Part shown: positions 8,325 to 14,745 of the stretch, piece after piece
Numbering within the stretch: the stretch's first letter is position 1
Layout of the letters: every line of letters starts with the position of its first letter
From: Syntrophaceae bacterium UBA7544
GTDB taxonomy: Bacteria > Desulfobacterota > Syntrophia > Syntrophales > Smithellaceae
Assembly: GCA_002479215.1 (NCBI GenBank)
Contig: DLME01000210.1
Coordinates: forward strand, 1 to 17,794
Direction of reading: 5' to 3'
Length of the DNA: 17,794 nucleotides
Notes under the pieces: generated by a model
What the model was told of the DNA's origin: nothing
Databases searched by the model: none
The model's input: the letters and a program-made list of their open reading frames with translations, nothing else
Made by a program: the position numbers and the translations under genes

Positions 8325-8927
8325 TTATTTGCCTGCGCCAATCTCCTGGAAAAGATCACGGAAAACATCGATCGGTTGGGCTCCCACGATTTTATGCTTG
8401 GCATTGATGATAAAGGTCGGCACGCCAGTCAGATTGATTGCCTGCGCTTCTTTTCGGGATTGTTCTAATCGCTTTCTATAGCGGCCATCTTTCAGGGATT
8501 TGCGCATATCAGTATCATCAAGACCGCTTTTTTTGGCCATGGCAGCAATGACATCAAGAATGCCGATATCCAAAGCTTCAGTAAAATAGGCGTGGAATAT
8601 GTTTTCGTGAAGAGCTTCGTACTTGCCCATATCACGGGCATATTCACTGGCTTCTAAGGCTAATCTGGAGTTGGAAAGGATAGCGCGATTGCCAAAGATA
8701 ACGCCGGCTTCTTTGCCACGCCGGCGCAGTTGGTCGTAAAAGCCGGACATATCACGGCCTTTAAATCTTTCGGATAGCAGTATGCCTTCGGCGGGCGTTT
8801 CCGGATGAAGCTCATAGCTGACCCATGTGTCTTCGATGCTGTATTCTTTTTTTAACCTGTCGACAATTCCTTTGCCGATATAGCAGAACGGTCAGATATA
8901 GTCGGAAAAGATTTTGAGATTAATCAT
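8325..8927 (-). CDS. DsbA/FrnE-family thiol oxidoreductase with in-frame TGA read as selenocysteine
   Basis: A 200-residue protein results if the TGA at 8892-8894 is read as selenocysteine. The N-terminus is MINLKIFSDYI-U-PFCYIG, with Sec12 and Cys15. Homologues of the FrnE branch of the DsbA family have DxxCP(F/W)CYIG here, so the TGA replaces exactly the nucleophilic cysteine. The rest matches the family: the WVSYELHPETP segment, the helical insert, and the cis-proline loop TGVPTFI (Pro170) that faces the active site. No other stop interrupts the frame. Without readthrough only a 141-residue fragment from 8750 would be made, lacking the catalytic motif. A SECIS-like hairpin follows the TGA. 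The protein should catalyse thiol-disulfide or related redox exchange; it has no signal peptide and so is probably cytoplasmic. The ribosome binding site (AAGGGA) is weak. TGA is used as a normal stop by neighbouring genes, so code reassignment is not the explanation. Confidence 0.88.
8856..8887 (-). promoter_or_regulatory. Bacterial SECIS-like hairpin downstream of the UGA codon
   Basis: Counting from the base after UGA, nucleotides 14-20 (UCGGCAA) pair with 26-32 (UUGUCGA) in a 7-bp stem with one G-U pair, closing the loop AGGAA. A lower stem pairs UCUG (5-8) with CAGG (33-36), leaving a five-base bulge on the 5' side. The loop guanines are 22 and 23 bases after the UGA. E. coli fdhF has a closely similar design: a hairpin inside the coding region right after the UGA, an upper-stem bulge, and a loop beginning AGG that SelB recognises. 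Pairing was worked out by hand. Confidence 0.75.
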
Positions 8928-9089
8928 GGTTTCTTATTCCCTTTCTTTTGTAGTCGGCGGCTTTCAACTTTGTCGCCTTGTTTTACACCTGGTTTAACTC
9001 TATACGCGTTTGCATAATTTTCCAATGATTTAATTAAGGGTTTATAAAAAGGCGCGTTACCCAAACTGAAAGGTTCCCTTTATTTATTT

Positions 9090-9207
9090 TTAATGAGACT
9101 CAAATATTACAAGCGCAGTGCGGTAATATTTGTTAGCCGAATTAATCCCACCGTAGGCGGAGGGTATCATAGATACCCGTGGTTAATGAGACTCAAATAT
9201 TACAAGC
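9090..9207. repeat. Pair of 25-bp direct repeats flanking a palindrome
   Basis: The 25 bp at 9090-9114 recur exactly at 9183-9207, 93 bp apart. Each copy contains CAAATATTAC. Only two copies exist in the window, so this is not a CRISPR array. The intervening 68 bp hold the hairpin described in the next entry. Confidence 0.85.
9123..9203. repeat. MITE/REP-like inverted-repeat element
   Basis: Terminal inverted repeats GTAATATTTG (9123-9132) and CAAATATTAC (9194-9203) enclose a nested palindrome. Within it ATTAA..CCAC (9141-9151) pairs with GTGGTTAAT (9179-9187), and GGGTATC (9162-9168) pairs with GATACCC (9172-9178) around an ATA loop. GTAATATTTG can instead pair with the CAAATATTAC at 9101-9110, so two alternative folds are possible. 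No transposase is encoded here. Confidence 0.65.
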
Positions 9208-9372
9208 TTCCTTTTATTATTTATCAACAGTTTTTGTTAATAACTAGCTTTTTTTACTATTCTTGATTTATCTAATGCTTTATCATAAAAAGAAATATAG
9301 CAAATTGCCCAATATTTGGGCATGGTGCCGCCAGTTATGATGGTGTAAAAATAACCCCGGAGAATCTGAATC

Positions 9373-10587
9373 GTGAAAAAGAAAAGAAAACCCGCAACCG
9401 GTCCCCTGAAAGACATTCGCCTACTGGATTTTACCAGACTCTATCCCGGTCCGCTGGGCACGATGATGCTTGCCGATATGGGTGCCGAAGTCATTAAAAT
9501 TGAGGATATGAACACTCCGGACTATATGCGTTTCTATCCTCCTTATATTGCGTCGGAATCCGCCGGATACCTGGCCGTGAACCGCTCCAAAAGAAGCATA
9601 GCCCTGAATCTTAAGCACAAAAAAGGTGTGGATATATTTTTCTCGCTTCTTCCAACAACGGACATCGTGGTGGAACAGTTCCGGCCGGGAGTTCTTGATG
9701 AAATGGGATTAGGTTATAAAGCTGCTAAGCGCGTGAAGACAGATATTATTTATGTTTCCCTCACCGGATACGGCCAGAATGGACCTTATGCCCGGGACGC
9801 GGGACACGATATCAACTATATTGGATACTCCGGAATCCTGGCGACAACAGGTTCAAGAAAAACCGGGCCCATAATTCCCGGCCCGCAAATTGCCGATGTA
9901 GCAGGAGGAGCGTACATGACAATTATAGCTTGCCTGTCCGCTCTATGGGCGAGAGAAAAGACCGGGCAGGGACAGAAGGTTGATGTTTCCATGCTTGATG
10001 CCATACTTCCCCTGATGACTCTGCAGATGGCTCACTACCATGCCGTAGGTCTTACGCCCGCTCCGGGAGAAGCAGCGCTCACCGGCGGTCTTGCCTGCTA
10101 CGGAGTTTATAAGTGTGCCGATGGAAAGTATATTGCGCTGGGCATACTGGAGGAGAAGTTTTGGAAATCTTTTTGCAAGATGGTGGGGCGCCCCGAATGG
10201 TTAGGCAGGCAATTCGTTATCGGGGAAGAAGCGGAAAAACTACGGGCGGAGATTGCCGCCCTCTTTATAACACAGAAGAGGGACCAGTGGATTGCCGCCG
10301 CAGCCGGGTGTGATACTTGCCTCACGCCGGTTCTGGAAATCGGAGAGGTCGAAAAAGATTCTCACGTGCAGGCGCGCAGCATGATTATCGAACAAACACA
10401 TCCTGTATGCGGAAAAATAAAAGGCATCGGTGTTCCCTTAAAATTTTCTCAGACTCCAGCTAAGCCTTCCTGGTCTCCTCCCGTTCTGGGAAAGGATACG
10501 GCAGCCATTATGGAAGAAATCGGCTACTCACAAAAAGAGATAGAAACTCTAAGAAAAGAAAGCATAATTCTCCTTGCTGAAAATTAA
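9373..10587 (+). CDS. CaiB/BaiF family acyl-CoA enzyme, alpha-methylacyl-CoA racemase-like
   Basis: This 404-residue protein is typical in length for family III CoA-transferases and racemases. The N-terminal part contains GPLKDIRLLDFTRLYPGP and LADMGAEVIKIE, the usual CoA-binding start. The middle contains DAGHDINYIGYSG and PQIADVAGGAY. In alpha-methylacyl-CoA racemase the catalytic pair is the His of GHD and the Asp of ADxAGG; both are present (His145, Asp175). This favours racemisation of 2-methyl-branched acyl-CoA, although CoA-transferases keep an equivalent Asp and cannot be ruled out. The protein is cytoplasmic and would act in fatty or branched-acid metabolism. The start is GTG with CGGAGA upstream. 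It stands alone, with no thiolase or dehydrogenase genes adjacent. Confidence 0.88.
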   Translation: MKKKRKPATGPLKDIRLLDFTRLYPGPLGTMMLADMGAEVIKIEDMNTPDYMRFYPPYIASESAGYLAVNRSKRSIALNLKHKKGVDIFFSLLPTTDIVVEQFRPGVLDEMGLGYKAAKRVKTDIIYVSLTGYGQNGPYARDAGHDINYIGYSGILATTGSRKTGPIIPGPQIADVAGGAYMTIIACLSALWAREKTGQGQKVDVSMLDAILPLMTLQMAHYHAVGLTPAPGEAALTGGLACYGVYKCADGKYIALGILEEKFWKSFCKMVGRPEWLGRQFVIGEEAEKLRAEIAALFITQKRDQWIAAAAGCDTCLTPVLEIGEVEKDSHVQARSMIIEQTHPVCGKIKGIGVPLKFSQTPAKPSWSPPVLGKDTAAIMEEIGYSQKEIETLRKESIILLAEN

Positions 10588-10612
10588 TTATCGCGGGTGT
10601 GGTAATTTCTAT

Positions 10613-10894
10613 TTACCAGCTTCCGGAAGCGCCGCCCGATGATCCGCCTCCCCCGGAAAAGCCCGAAGAGCCGGAACTTCCCGAGCTCCAGGATCCCCCG
10701 GAATCGCTGGAAGAAATCATGAATCCGCCGATGGATGCCAGACCCTTGTTTTGGATATCCTTCCTGGCCTTATTATACCAATCGGTATTTTTGAACAGCA
10801 GCTTGGCAATCGGGAAAGCTATCAGGTAGGTTATGAGACAGTAGAACGCGCCTGTGGTGCCGGCAATTATAGTTGTGAATTCCATCCGGGCCAC
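10613..10894 (-). CDS. C-terminal part of a TPM-related membrane protein (second frame)
   Basis: This 93-codon frame opens with a hydrophobic helix (TTIIAGTTGAFYCLITYLIAFPIAKLLF). After KARKDIQNKGLASIGGFMIS it continues into a low-complexity Gly/Ser tail ending GASGSW. Such tails with a final GxSGxW are characteristic of TPM-domain (YgcG-like) membrane proteins. The start codon at 10894 overlaps the preceding frame by 28 bp and has no ribosome binding site. The simplest reading is that it continues the upstream fragment after a -1 frameshift rather than being a separate gene. It converges on the CoA-transferase-family gene with a 25-bp gap. Confidence 0.55.
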   Translation of the reverse strand: MARMEFTTIIAGTTGAFYCLITYLIAFPIAKLLFKNTDWYNKARKDIQNKGLASIGGFMISSSDSGGSWSSGSSGSSGFSGGGGSSGGASGSW

Positions 10895-11085
10895 AGCAGA
10901 TCAAAGATAAAAACCAAAAGACCGGCAACGGACACGCCCAAAGCAAATGCTTTCCAGGGCAGTTCGGAGTATAGGTCACTGCGGTGGATGACGGCAACTA
11001 CAATCTTAGCACCTGTGCGTTTTTCCGCATCTGCTATGCGTCGGTCCAACCGGCTGCGTTCCTGATTGTTTAATATTTTCTTCAT
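10867..11085 (-). CDS. N-terminal part of a TPM-related membrane protein (first frame)
   Basis: This frame encodes about 72 residues: MKKILNNQERSRLDRRIADA, then AEKRTGAKIVVAVIHRSDLY, then a helix from PWKAFALGVSVAGLLVFIFDLL ending WPGWNSQL. The first part is the start of the TPM (COG3762-like) domain, and family members carry the same PWKAFALG and WPGW segments. In those proteins a second helix and the rest of the domain follow; here the frame stops and the second helix lies in the overlapping frame at 10613-10894. Even joined, the product (~160 residues) is shorter than usual and lacks most of the TPM core, so the locus is probably decayed. An upstream ATG at 11196 is possible, but the extra residues do not look like the family. 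Confidence 0.55.
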   Translation of the reverse strand: MKKILNNQERSRLDRRIADAEKRTGAKIVVAVIHRSDLYSELPWKAFALGVSVAGLLVFIFDLLWPGWNSQL

Positions 11086-11196
11086 ATTTTTTTCGTAAAA
11101 CACCAACTCCGAAAGCGAAGCGTATAACCTAATAACCTGAAGGTCACGCGAGGTCACACGTCGGAATTGGTTCCCAAACCTTGCTTTGGGGTTCAT

Positions 11197-11486
11197 GCCC
11201 GTGATCGAGACCGGTTTAATTTTACGTCAATTCGTTTTATTGGGGGGAGAAGTATAAGCAGAATGGCCTTTTGTGTCAATCAAATAAAGGCAGCGAAATC
11301 TTGAATACAACACGTTCAGGCCACACACCTCTTTGAATTACCATCCTCCAGCACCAGAGGCGTACCTGAATGGAGAAATAAAAAACGGCTGAACTCTAAC
11401 TTAACATGTGGTACAACTATCTAAGGCAGATCACCCTCTTCTTGAGGAACTTTCGACAATACCTCATAACGGAAAGGAGGACGGAT
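11197..11486. other. Intergenic region upstream of second flavoprotein
   Basis: This stretch holds no convincing gene. It contains GAACTCTAACTT (11391-11402), which also occurs at 849-860 upstream of the kefF-like gene. Both may be a regulatory site or coincidence. Confidence 0.35.
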
Positions 11487-12053
11487 ATGAAGGTTATCGG
11501 CTTCAACGGCAGTCCAAGGAAAGACGGCAACACCACCACGTTGATAAGCTATCTCTTACGGGAGATCGAGAAAGAGGGCATTGAAACCCAACTCGTTCAG
11601 CTCTCGGCAAAGGCGATTCACGGGTGCATTGCCTGCTACAAGTGTTTCGAAAATCAGGACCAGCGGTGCGCCGTTAAGAACGATGCGGCAAACGAATATA
11701 TCGAAAAGATGACAATGGCTCAGGGTATCGTTTTGGGATCTCCTTCCTATTTTCAGGATGTGACAGCGGAGATGAAGGCCTTGATCGACCGGGCGGGCTT
11801 CGTCGGATTGGCCAATGGGAAGATGTACAAGAACAAAGTTGGGGCTTCCCTATCCTGTTTTCGTCGCACCGGAGGGATGCATACCATCGAAACCATGAAC
11901 CATTTCTTCTTTGGCAACGAGCTTATCATCGCCGGTCGGGCATTAAGCGTGGCCAGAGAGAAGGGAGAAGTGGAAAAAGATGAGGAAGGCGTCCAGAGCG
12001 CACAGACCCTGGGGCAAAAGATCGCCTGGATGGTGAAAAAGCTCTACGGCTGA
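11487..12053 (+). CDS. Isf-type iron-sulfur flavoprotein (NADPH-dependent FMN reductase family), second paralogue
   Basis: This 188-residue flavodoxin-fold protein begins MKVIGFNGSPRKDGNT, the FMN phosphate loop. The cysteine motif is C47-x2-C50-x2-C53-x7-C61, so the last ligand is two residues further away than in the paralogue at 198-767. GSPSYFQDVTAEMKALIDR matches the family's flavin-side segment (GSPxYxxxxxxxMKxxIDR). It should be a cytoplasmic electron carrier or reductase with FMN and probably one [4Fe-4S] cluster. The start at 11487 is set by GGAAAGGAGG at 11471-11480; a longer frame from 11406 lacks such a site. It is transcribed toward the signalling cluster but separated from it by a repeat and a gene fragment, so co-function is not implied. 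Confidence 0.9.
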   Translation: MKVIGFNGSPRKDGNTTTLISYLLREIEKEGIETQLVQLSAKAIHGCIACYKCFENQDQRCAVKNDAANEYIEKMTMAQGIVLGSPSYFQDVTAEMKALIDRAGFVGLANGKMYKNKVGASLSCFRRTGGMHTIETMNHFFFGNELIIAGRALSVAREKGEVEKDEEGVQSAQTLGQKIAWMVKKLYG

Positions 12054-12110
12054 AACCGGTCGCTGAACCATGTGTTTCAACCGCGCCGGGCAGCTCGCCG
12101 TTACTCTTTT

Positions 12111-12163
12111 TCCATCCGCTATCCTCAATTCTGATAATTGCCCACTTCTGAACAGTTGTAGGT
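12111..12163. repeat. Imperfect dispersed repeat, copy 1
   Basis: TCCATCCGCTATCCTCA (12111-12127) resembles TCTATCCGTTATCGTCA (17699-17715). TGAACAGTTGTAGGT (12149-12163) is identical at 17738-17752. The spacing between the two blocks differs by one base. The copy ends exactly where the truncated PAS frame begins. Confidence 0.55.
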
Positions 12164-12380
12164 AGTGATTGCATACCGGATGGAACAATTTATGAAGACA
12201 GGTGAGGCATCTTTTGAAGTCTCTCCTTTCCGGAAAGACGGATCAACCTTACCTCTCTCGGTTCAAGCAAAGATAGGAAATTGGGAAGACAAGAAAGTGG
12301 TCTTGAGTATCGCCAGAGACATCATCGAAAACGAGGAGACAAAAAATGTTGAAGAAAAGAACCGTAACAAAATCCCAGGA
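12162..12380 (+). pseudogene. Truncated PAS-domain fragment of a sensor gene
   Basis: The frame encodes YRMEQFMKTGEASFEVSPFR, then KDGSTLPLSVQAKIG and VVLSIARDI, the C-terminal half of a PAS domain, followed by the linker ENEETKNVEEKNRNK. The first half is missing. The frame is open only from 12162, right at the end of the dispersed repeat. Near 12375 it would continue into the kinase PAS domain (SQEYSES) only after a frame change. The natural reading is that the kinase once had a further N-terminal PAS domain, now cut off and frameshifted. The kinase starts inside this fragment at 12346. A GTG at 12165 could start a short peptide but has no ribosome binding site. Confidence 0.65.
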
Positions 12381-14259
12381 ATACTCAGAGAGCATCGTCA
12401 ATACCGTGCGTGAACCATTAATCGTTCTGGACCAAGATCTAAGGGTAGTCTCCGCCAGCCGCTCCTTCTATGAAGTTTTTAAGGTAAAACCTGAAGAGAC
12501 CGTGGGACAGCTTATTTATGACCTGGGCAATAAACAGTGGGATATCCCCAAACTGCGGGAACTGCTGGAAGACATCCTGCCCCAAAAGGCAACCTTTGAT
12601 GACTATGAGGTGGAACACGATTTTCTTGGCATTGGCAGACGCACCATGCTTTTAAATGCCCGGAGGATCCCCAGTCCACCGGAAAAGCCAAAAGTTATTC
12701 TTCTGGCTATCGAAGATATCACCAAGCACAAGAGTAGGGAAGAATCTTCTCTTAGCTTAGCAGCAATTGTTAATACATCTCTTGATGGAATTATTGGAAA
12801 AACTTTGCAGGGAGATATTGTTAGTTGGAATAAAGGGGCAGAAAAAATATACGGTTATACCGAAAAAGAGATGCAGGGCCAAAATATTTCTCTTTTAGCT
12901 CCTCCTGGTTACAAAGAAGAAATCCTCAACCAGCTTAAAAAGCTGCGAGCCGGAGAATTGATTAAAAATCATGAAACAAAACGTGTCCGAAAAGATGGGG
13001 TAGTAATTGATATTTCTTTGACTCTTTCGTCAATCAAGGACAAGTCAGGGAATATTTGTGGCGTGTCGGCTATTATGCACGACATAACCGAACAAAAAAA
13101 GGCAAAGCAGGTGCTGATTGTCAGTGAATACTCCGAGAGCATCATCAACACCGTGCGTGAACCTTTAATCGTTCTGGACCAAGATTTAAGGGTGGTCACG
13201 GTCAGTCGTTCCTTCTATGAATTCTTTAAGGTAAACCCTGAAGAGACTGTGGGACAGCTTATTTATGACCTGGGCAATAAACAGTGGGATATCCCCAAAC
13301 TGCGGGAACTGCTGGAAACCATCCTTCCCCAAAAAGCAACCTTTGATAACTATGAGGTGGAACACAATTTTGCTACCATTGGCCGGCGCATCATGCTTTT
13401 GAATGCCCGGCAGATTCAAAGAGGGGCTGGAAAGGAGCGGATAATCCTCCTGGCCATTGAGGACATTACCGAGCGTAAGGAGATAGAAGCCGGCCTGGAA
13501 AAAGCCCATGAAGAGTTGAAGGAGTTGGCGGCCGAGTTAAAACGTACCGCTCAGGTAAAATCTGAATTTTTGGCCAACATGTCGCATGAGCTCAGGACTC
13601 CGCTTAACTCCATTAACGGTTTCTCCGAGGTGTTATACGATGAGACTTTCGGACCGCTTAATGAGAAGCAGAAGAAATATGTTAATAATGTTTTAACCAG
13701 CGGAAAGCATCTTCTCTTACTGATAAATCAGATACTGGATATGGCAAAAGTTGAAGCCGGAAAGATGAAGCTGTCATTATCCAGCTTACCCATGAAAACC
13801 CTATTAAATGATATTTCAATGCTGGTAGCGGATATGGTCAGTAAAAAGAAGATTGAAATGTCGCTGGAAATAGCCGAAGGTCTGCCGAATATTGAGGCCG
13901 ATGAACTCAAGGTAAAAGAAATAATTTACAACCTGTTTTCCAACGCAGTTAAATTTACCCCCGAGGGTGGCAAAATTGGCATGCGGGCCTCTGCGAGGAA
14001 AGCCGATTCCGAGATAGAAGTAGTGGTCTGGGATACGGGAGTCGGTATCGCACCGGAAAACATGGAGAAAATATTTGAAGGTTTTTTCCGTGTCGATACT
14101 CCATATTCTCGGGTGACTGAGGGGACCGGGCTAGGTTTACCGCTCTCTAAAAAGCTGGTTGAGCTGCACGGCGGGAAGCTTTTTGTAGAATCAGAGGGGT
14201 TAGATAGAGGCACCTTGGTTCGGTTTACTTTGCCTATTATATTCAGGAGGGTGGTGTGA
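12346..14259 (+). CDS. Soluble PAS-PAS-PAS hybrid-less sensor histidine kinase
   Basis: This 637-residue protein has no transmembrane helix, so it senses a cytoplasmic signal. PAS1 spans about residues 12-125, PAS2 136-252 and PAS3 261-375. A coiled-coil linker (EAGLEKAHEELKELAAELKR) leads to HisKA with MSHELRTPLNSINGFSE, where His414 is the phosphorylated residue. The ATPase domain shows the N box (NLFSNAVKF, ~530), G1 (DTGVGIAPENMEKIF, ~563) and G2 (GTGLGLPLSKKL, ~593). PAS1 and PAS3 are near copies. The start at 12346 is supported by GAGGAG seven bases upstream. It ends 1 bp before the next gene, so the receiver protein at 14261 is its likely partner, with the HD-GYP receiver as a second output. 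The ligand is unknown. Confidence 0.93.
   Translation: MLKKRTVTKSQEYSESIVNTVREPLIVLDQDLRVVSASRSFYEVFKVKPEETVGQLIYDLGNKQWDIPKLRELLEDILPQKATFDDYEVEHDFLGIGRRTMLLNARRIPSPPEKPKVILLAIEDITKHKSREESSLSLAAIVNTSLDGIIGKTLQGDIVSWNKGAEKIYGYTEKEMQGQNISLLAPPGYKEEILNQLKKLRAGELIKNHETKRVRKDGVVIDISLTLSSIKDKSGNICGVSAIMHDITEQKKAKQVLIVSEYSESIINTVREPLIVLDQDLRVVTVSRSFYEFFKVNPEETVGQLIYDLGNKQWDIPKLRELLETILPQKATFDNYEVEHNFATIGRRIMLLNARQIQRGAGKERIILLAIEDITERKEIEAGLEKAHEELKELAAELKRTAQVKSEFLANMSHELRTPLNSINGFSEVLYDETFGPLNEKQKKYVNNVLTSGKHLLLLINQILDMAKVEAGKMKLSLSSLPMKTLLNDISMLVADMVSKKKIEMSLEIAEGLPNIEADELKVKEIIYNLFSNAVKFTPEGGKIGMRASARKADSEIEVVVWDTGVGIAPENMEKIFEGFFRVDTPYSRVTEGTGLGLPLSKKLVELHGGKLFVESEGLDRGTLVRFTLPIIFRRVV
12379..12665 (+). 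repeat. Internal duplication, PAS1 copy
   Basis: This segment aligns without gaps to 13126-13412 at a constant offset of 747 bp (249 codons), with high base identity by eye. It encodes PAS1. Confidence 0.85.
13126..13412 (+). repeat. Internal duplication, PAS3 copy
   Basis: This is the second copy of the PAS1-encoding segment and encodes PAS3. Differences are scattered; several are third-position changes, and some alter residues (for example EVFKVK versus EFFKVN). Confidence 0.85.
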
Positions 14260-14260
14260 G

Positions 14261-14626
14261 ATGAGGAAGAAAGCATTAGTTGTCGACGATAATGCAAACA
14301 ATCTGATGCTGGAAAAAGACCTTTTGGAGGTCGCCGGCTTCGAAGTATTTGAAGCTGAAAATGCTTCCAGCGGAATCGCCATCGCCCGGAAAGAAAAACC
14401 GGATATTATAATTATGGATGTGCGGCTTCCGGATATGCGTGGCTACGAAGCCGCCAAGATATTACGTCAAGACAAAGAGACACGCGATATTCCCATTGTT
14501 TTTGTGACCGCTTCGGTTATGGCAGAGGGCAAAGAAGAGATAAAAGACATATCTAACAGCGGATTTATAGGCAAGCCGATAAATACGCGCACCTTTGCGA
14601 AAGAAATTAGTCAATTTATTAAGTGA
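14261..14626 (+). CDS. Stand-alone response regulator receiver protein (CheY/DivK-like)
   Basis: This 121-residue protein is a single receiver domain with no output domain. The acidic pair is Asp9-Asp10 (VVDDN), the phosphorylation site is Asp53 (IIMDVRLPD), the switch residue is Thr83 (FVTAS) and the conserved lysine is Lys105 (GKP). It starts one base after the kinase stop codon, with AGGAGGG inside the end of the kinase gene, so translation is coupled. It is the probable direct phosphoacceptor of the kinase and may act by protein contact or as a relay to the HD-GYP protein. Confidence 0.93.
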   Translation: MRKKALVVDDNANNLMLEKDLLEVAGFEVFEAENASSGIAIARKEKPDIIIMDVRLPDMRGYEAAKILRQDKETRDIPIVFVTASVMAEGKEEIKDISNSGFIGKPINTRTFAKEISQFIK

Positions 14627-14662
14627 GTTTCTAACCCCGATAAACGGGATAAGTGCGTTAAC

Positions 14663-14700
14663 GAAATTATTTTCTACCAGAAAAGTGCAGAAATAATTTC
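14663..14700. repeat. Large inverted repeat between receiver and HD-GYP genes
   Basis: GAAATTATTTTCT (14663-14675) pairs with AGAAATAATTTC (14689-14700) over 12 bp with one bulged T, around a 13-base loop. It lacks a following T run and is AT-rich, so it is not a standard terminator. It could be a protein-binding palindrome or an RNA processing or attenuation element. Confidence 0.5.
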
Positions 14701-14745
14701 TAACTTACTAATATGTGGGAAAGTCAAATTGAAAAGAGATAGACG

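Larger units (their letters stand above)
8928..9372. other. Divergent intergenic region with repeat element
   Basis: These 445 bp separate the selenoprotein gene and the CoA-transferase-family gene. No coding frame is credible. The region contains the palindromic element and direct repeats listed separately at 9090-9207. A weak plus-strand promoter candidate, TTGATT (9263-9268) and TAAAAA (9286-9291) with 17-bp spacing, could serve the gene starting at 9373. Confidence 0.5.

Noticed and set aside
8325..8750. A short 141-residue DsbA-family protein starting at ATG 8750
   Set aside because: It lacks the catalytic motif and has no ribosome binding site, while the same frame continues upstream through one TGA to a complete family N-terminus.
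8892..8894. TGA as a plain nonsense mutation, or TGA reassigned genome-wide to Trp/Gly
   Set aside because: It sits exactly at the catalytic cysteine with a SECIS-like fold and no other lesion in the gene. Neighbouring genes end in TGA at the expected places, which argues against reassignment.
9090..9207. CRISPR array
   Set aside because: There are only two repeat copies, the spacer is itself palindromic, and no cas genes are present.
10599..10829. Proline/glutamate-rich plus-strand frame (PPDDPPPPEKPEEPE...)
   Set aside because: It is the antisense of the Gly/Ser-rich tail on the minus strand, whose GASGSW ending fits a known family.
14635..14655. Terminator after the receiver gene (CCCG ATAAA CGGG)
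   Set aside because: The stem is only four base pairs and no T run follows.
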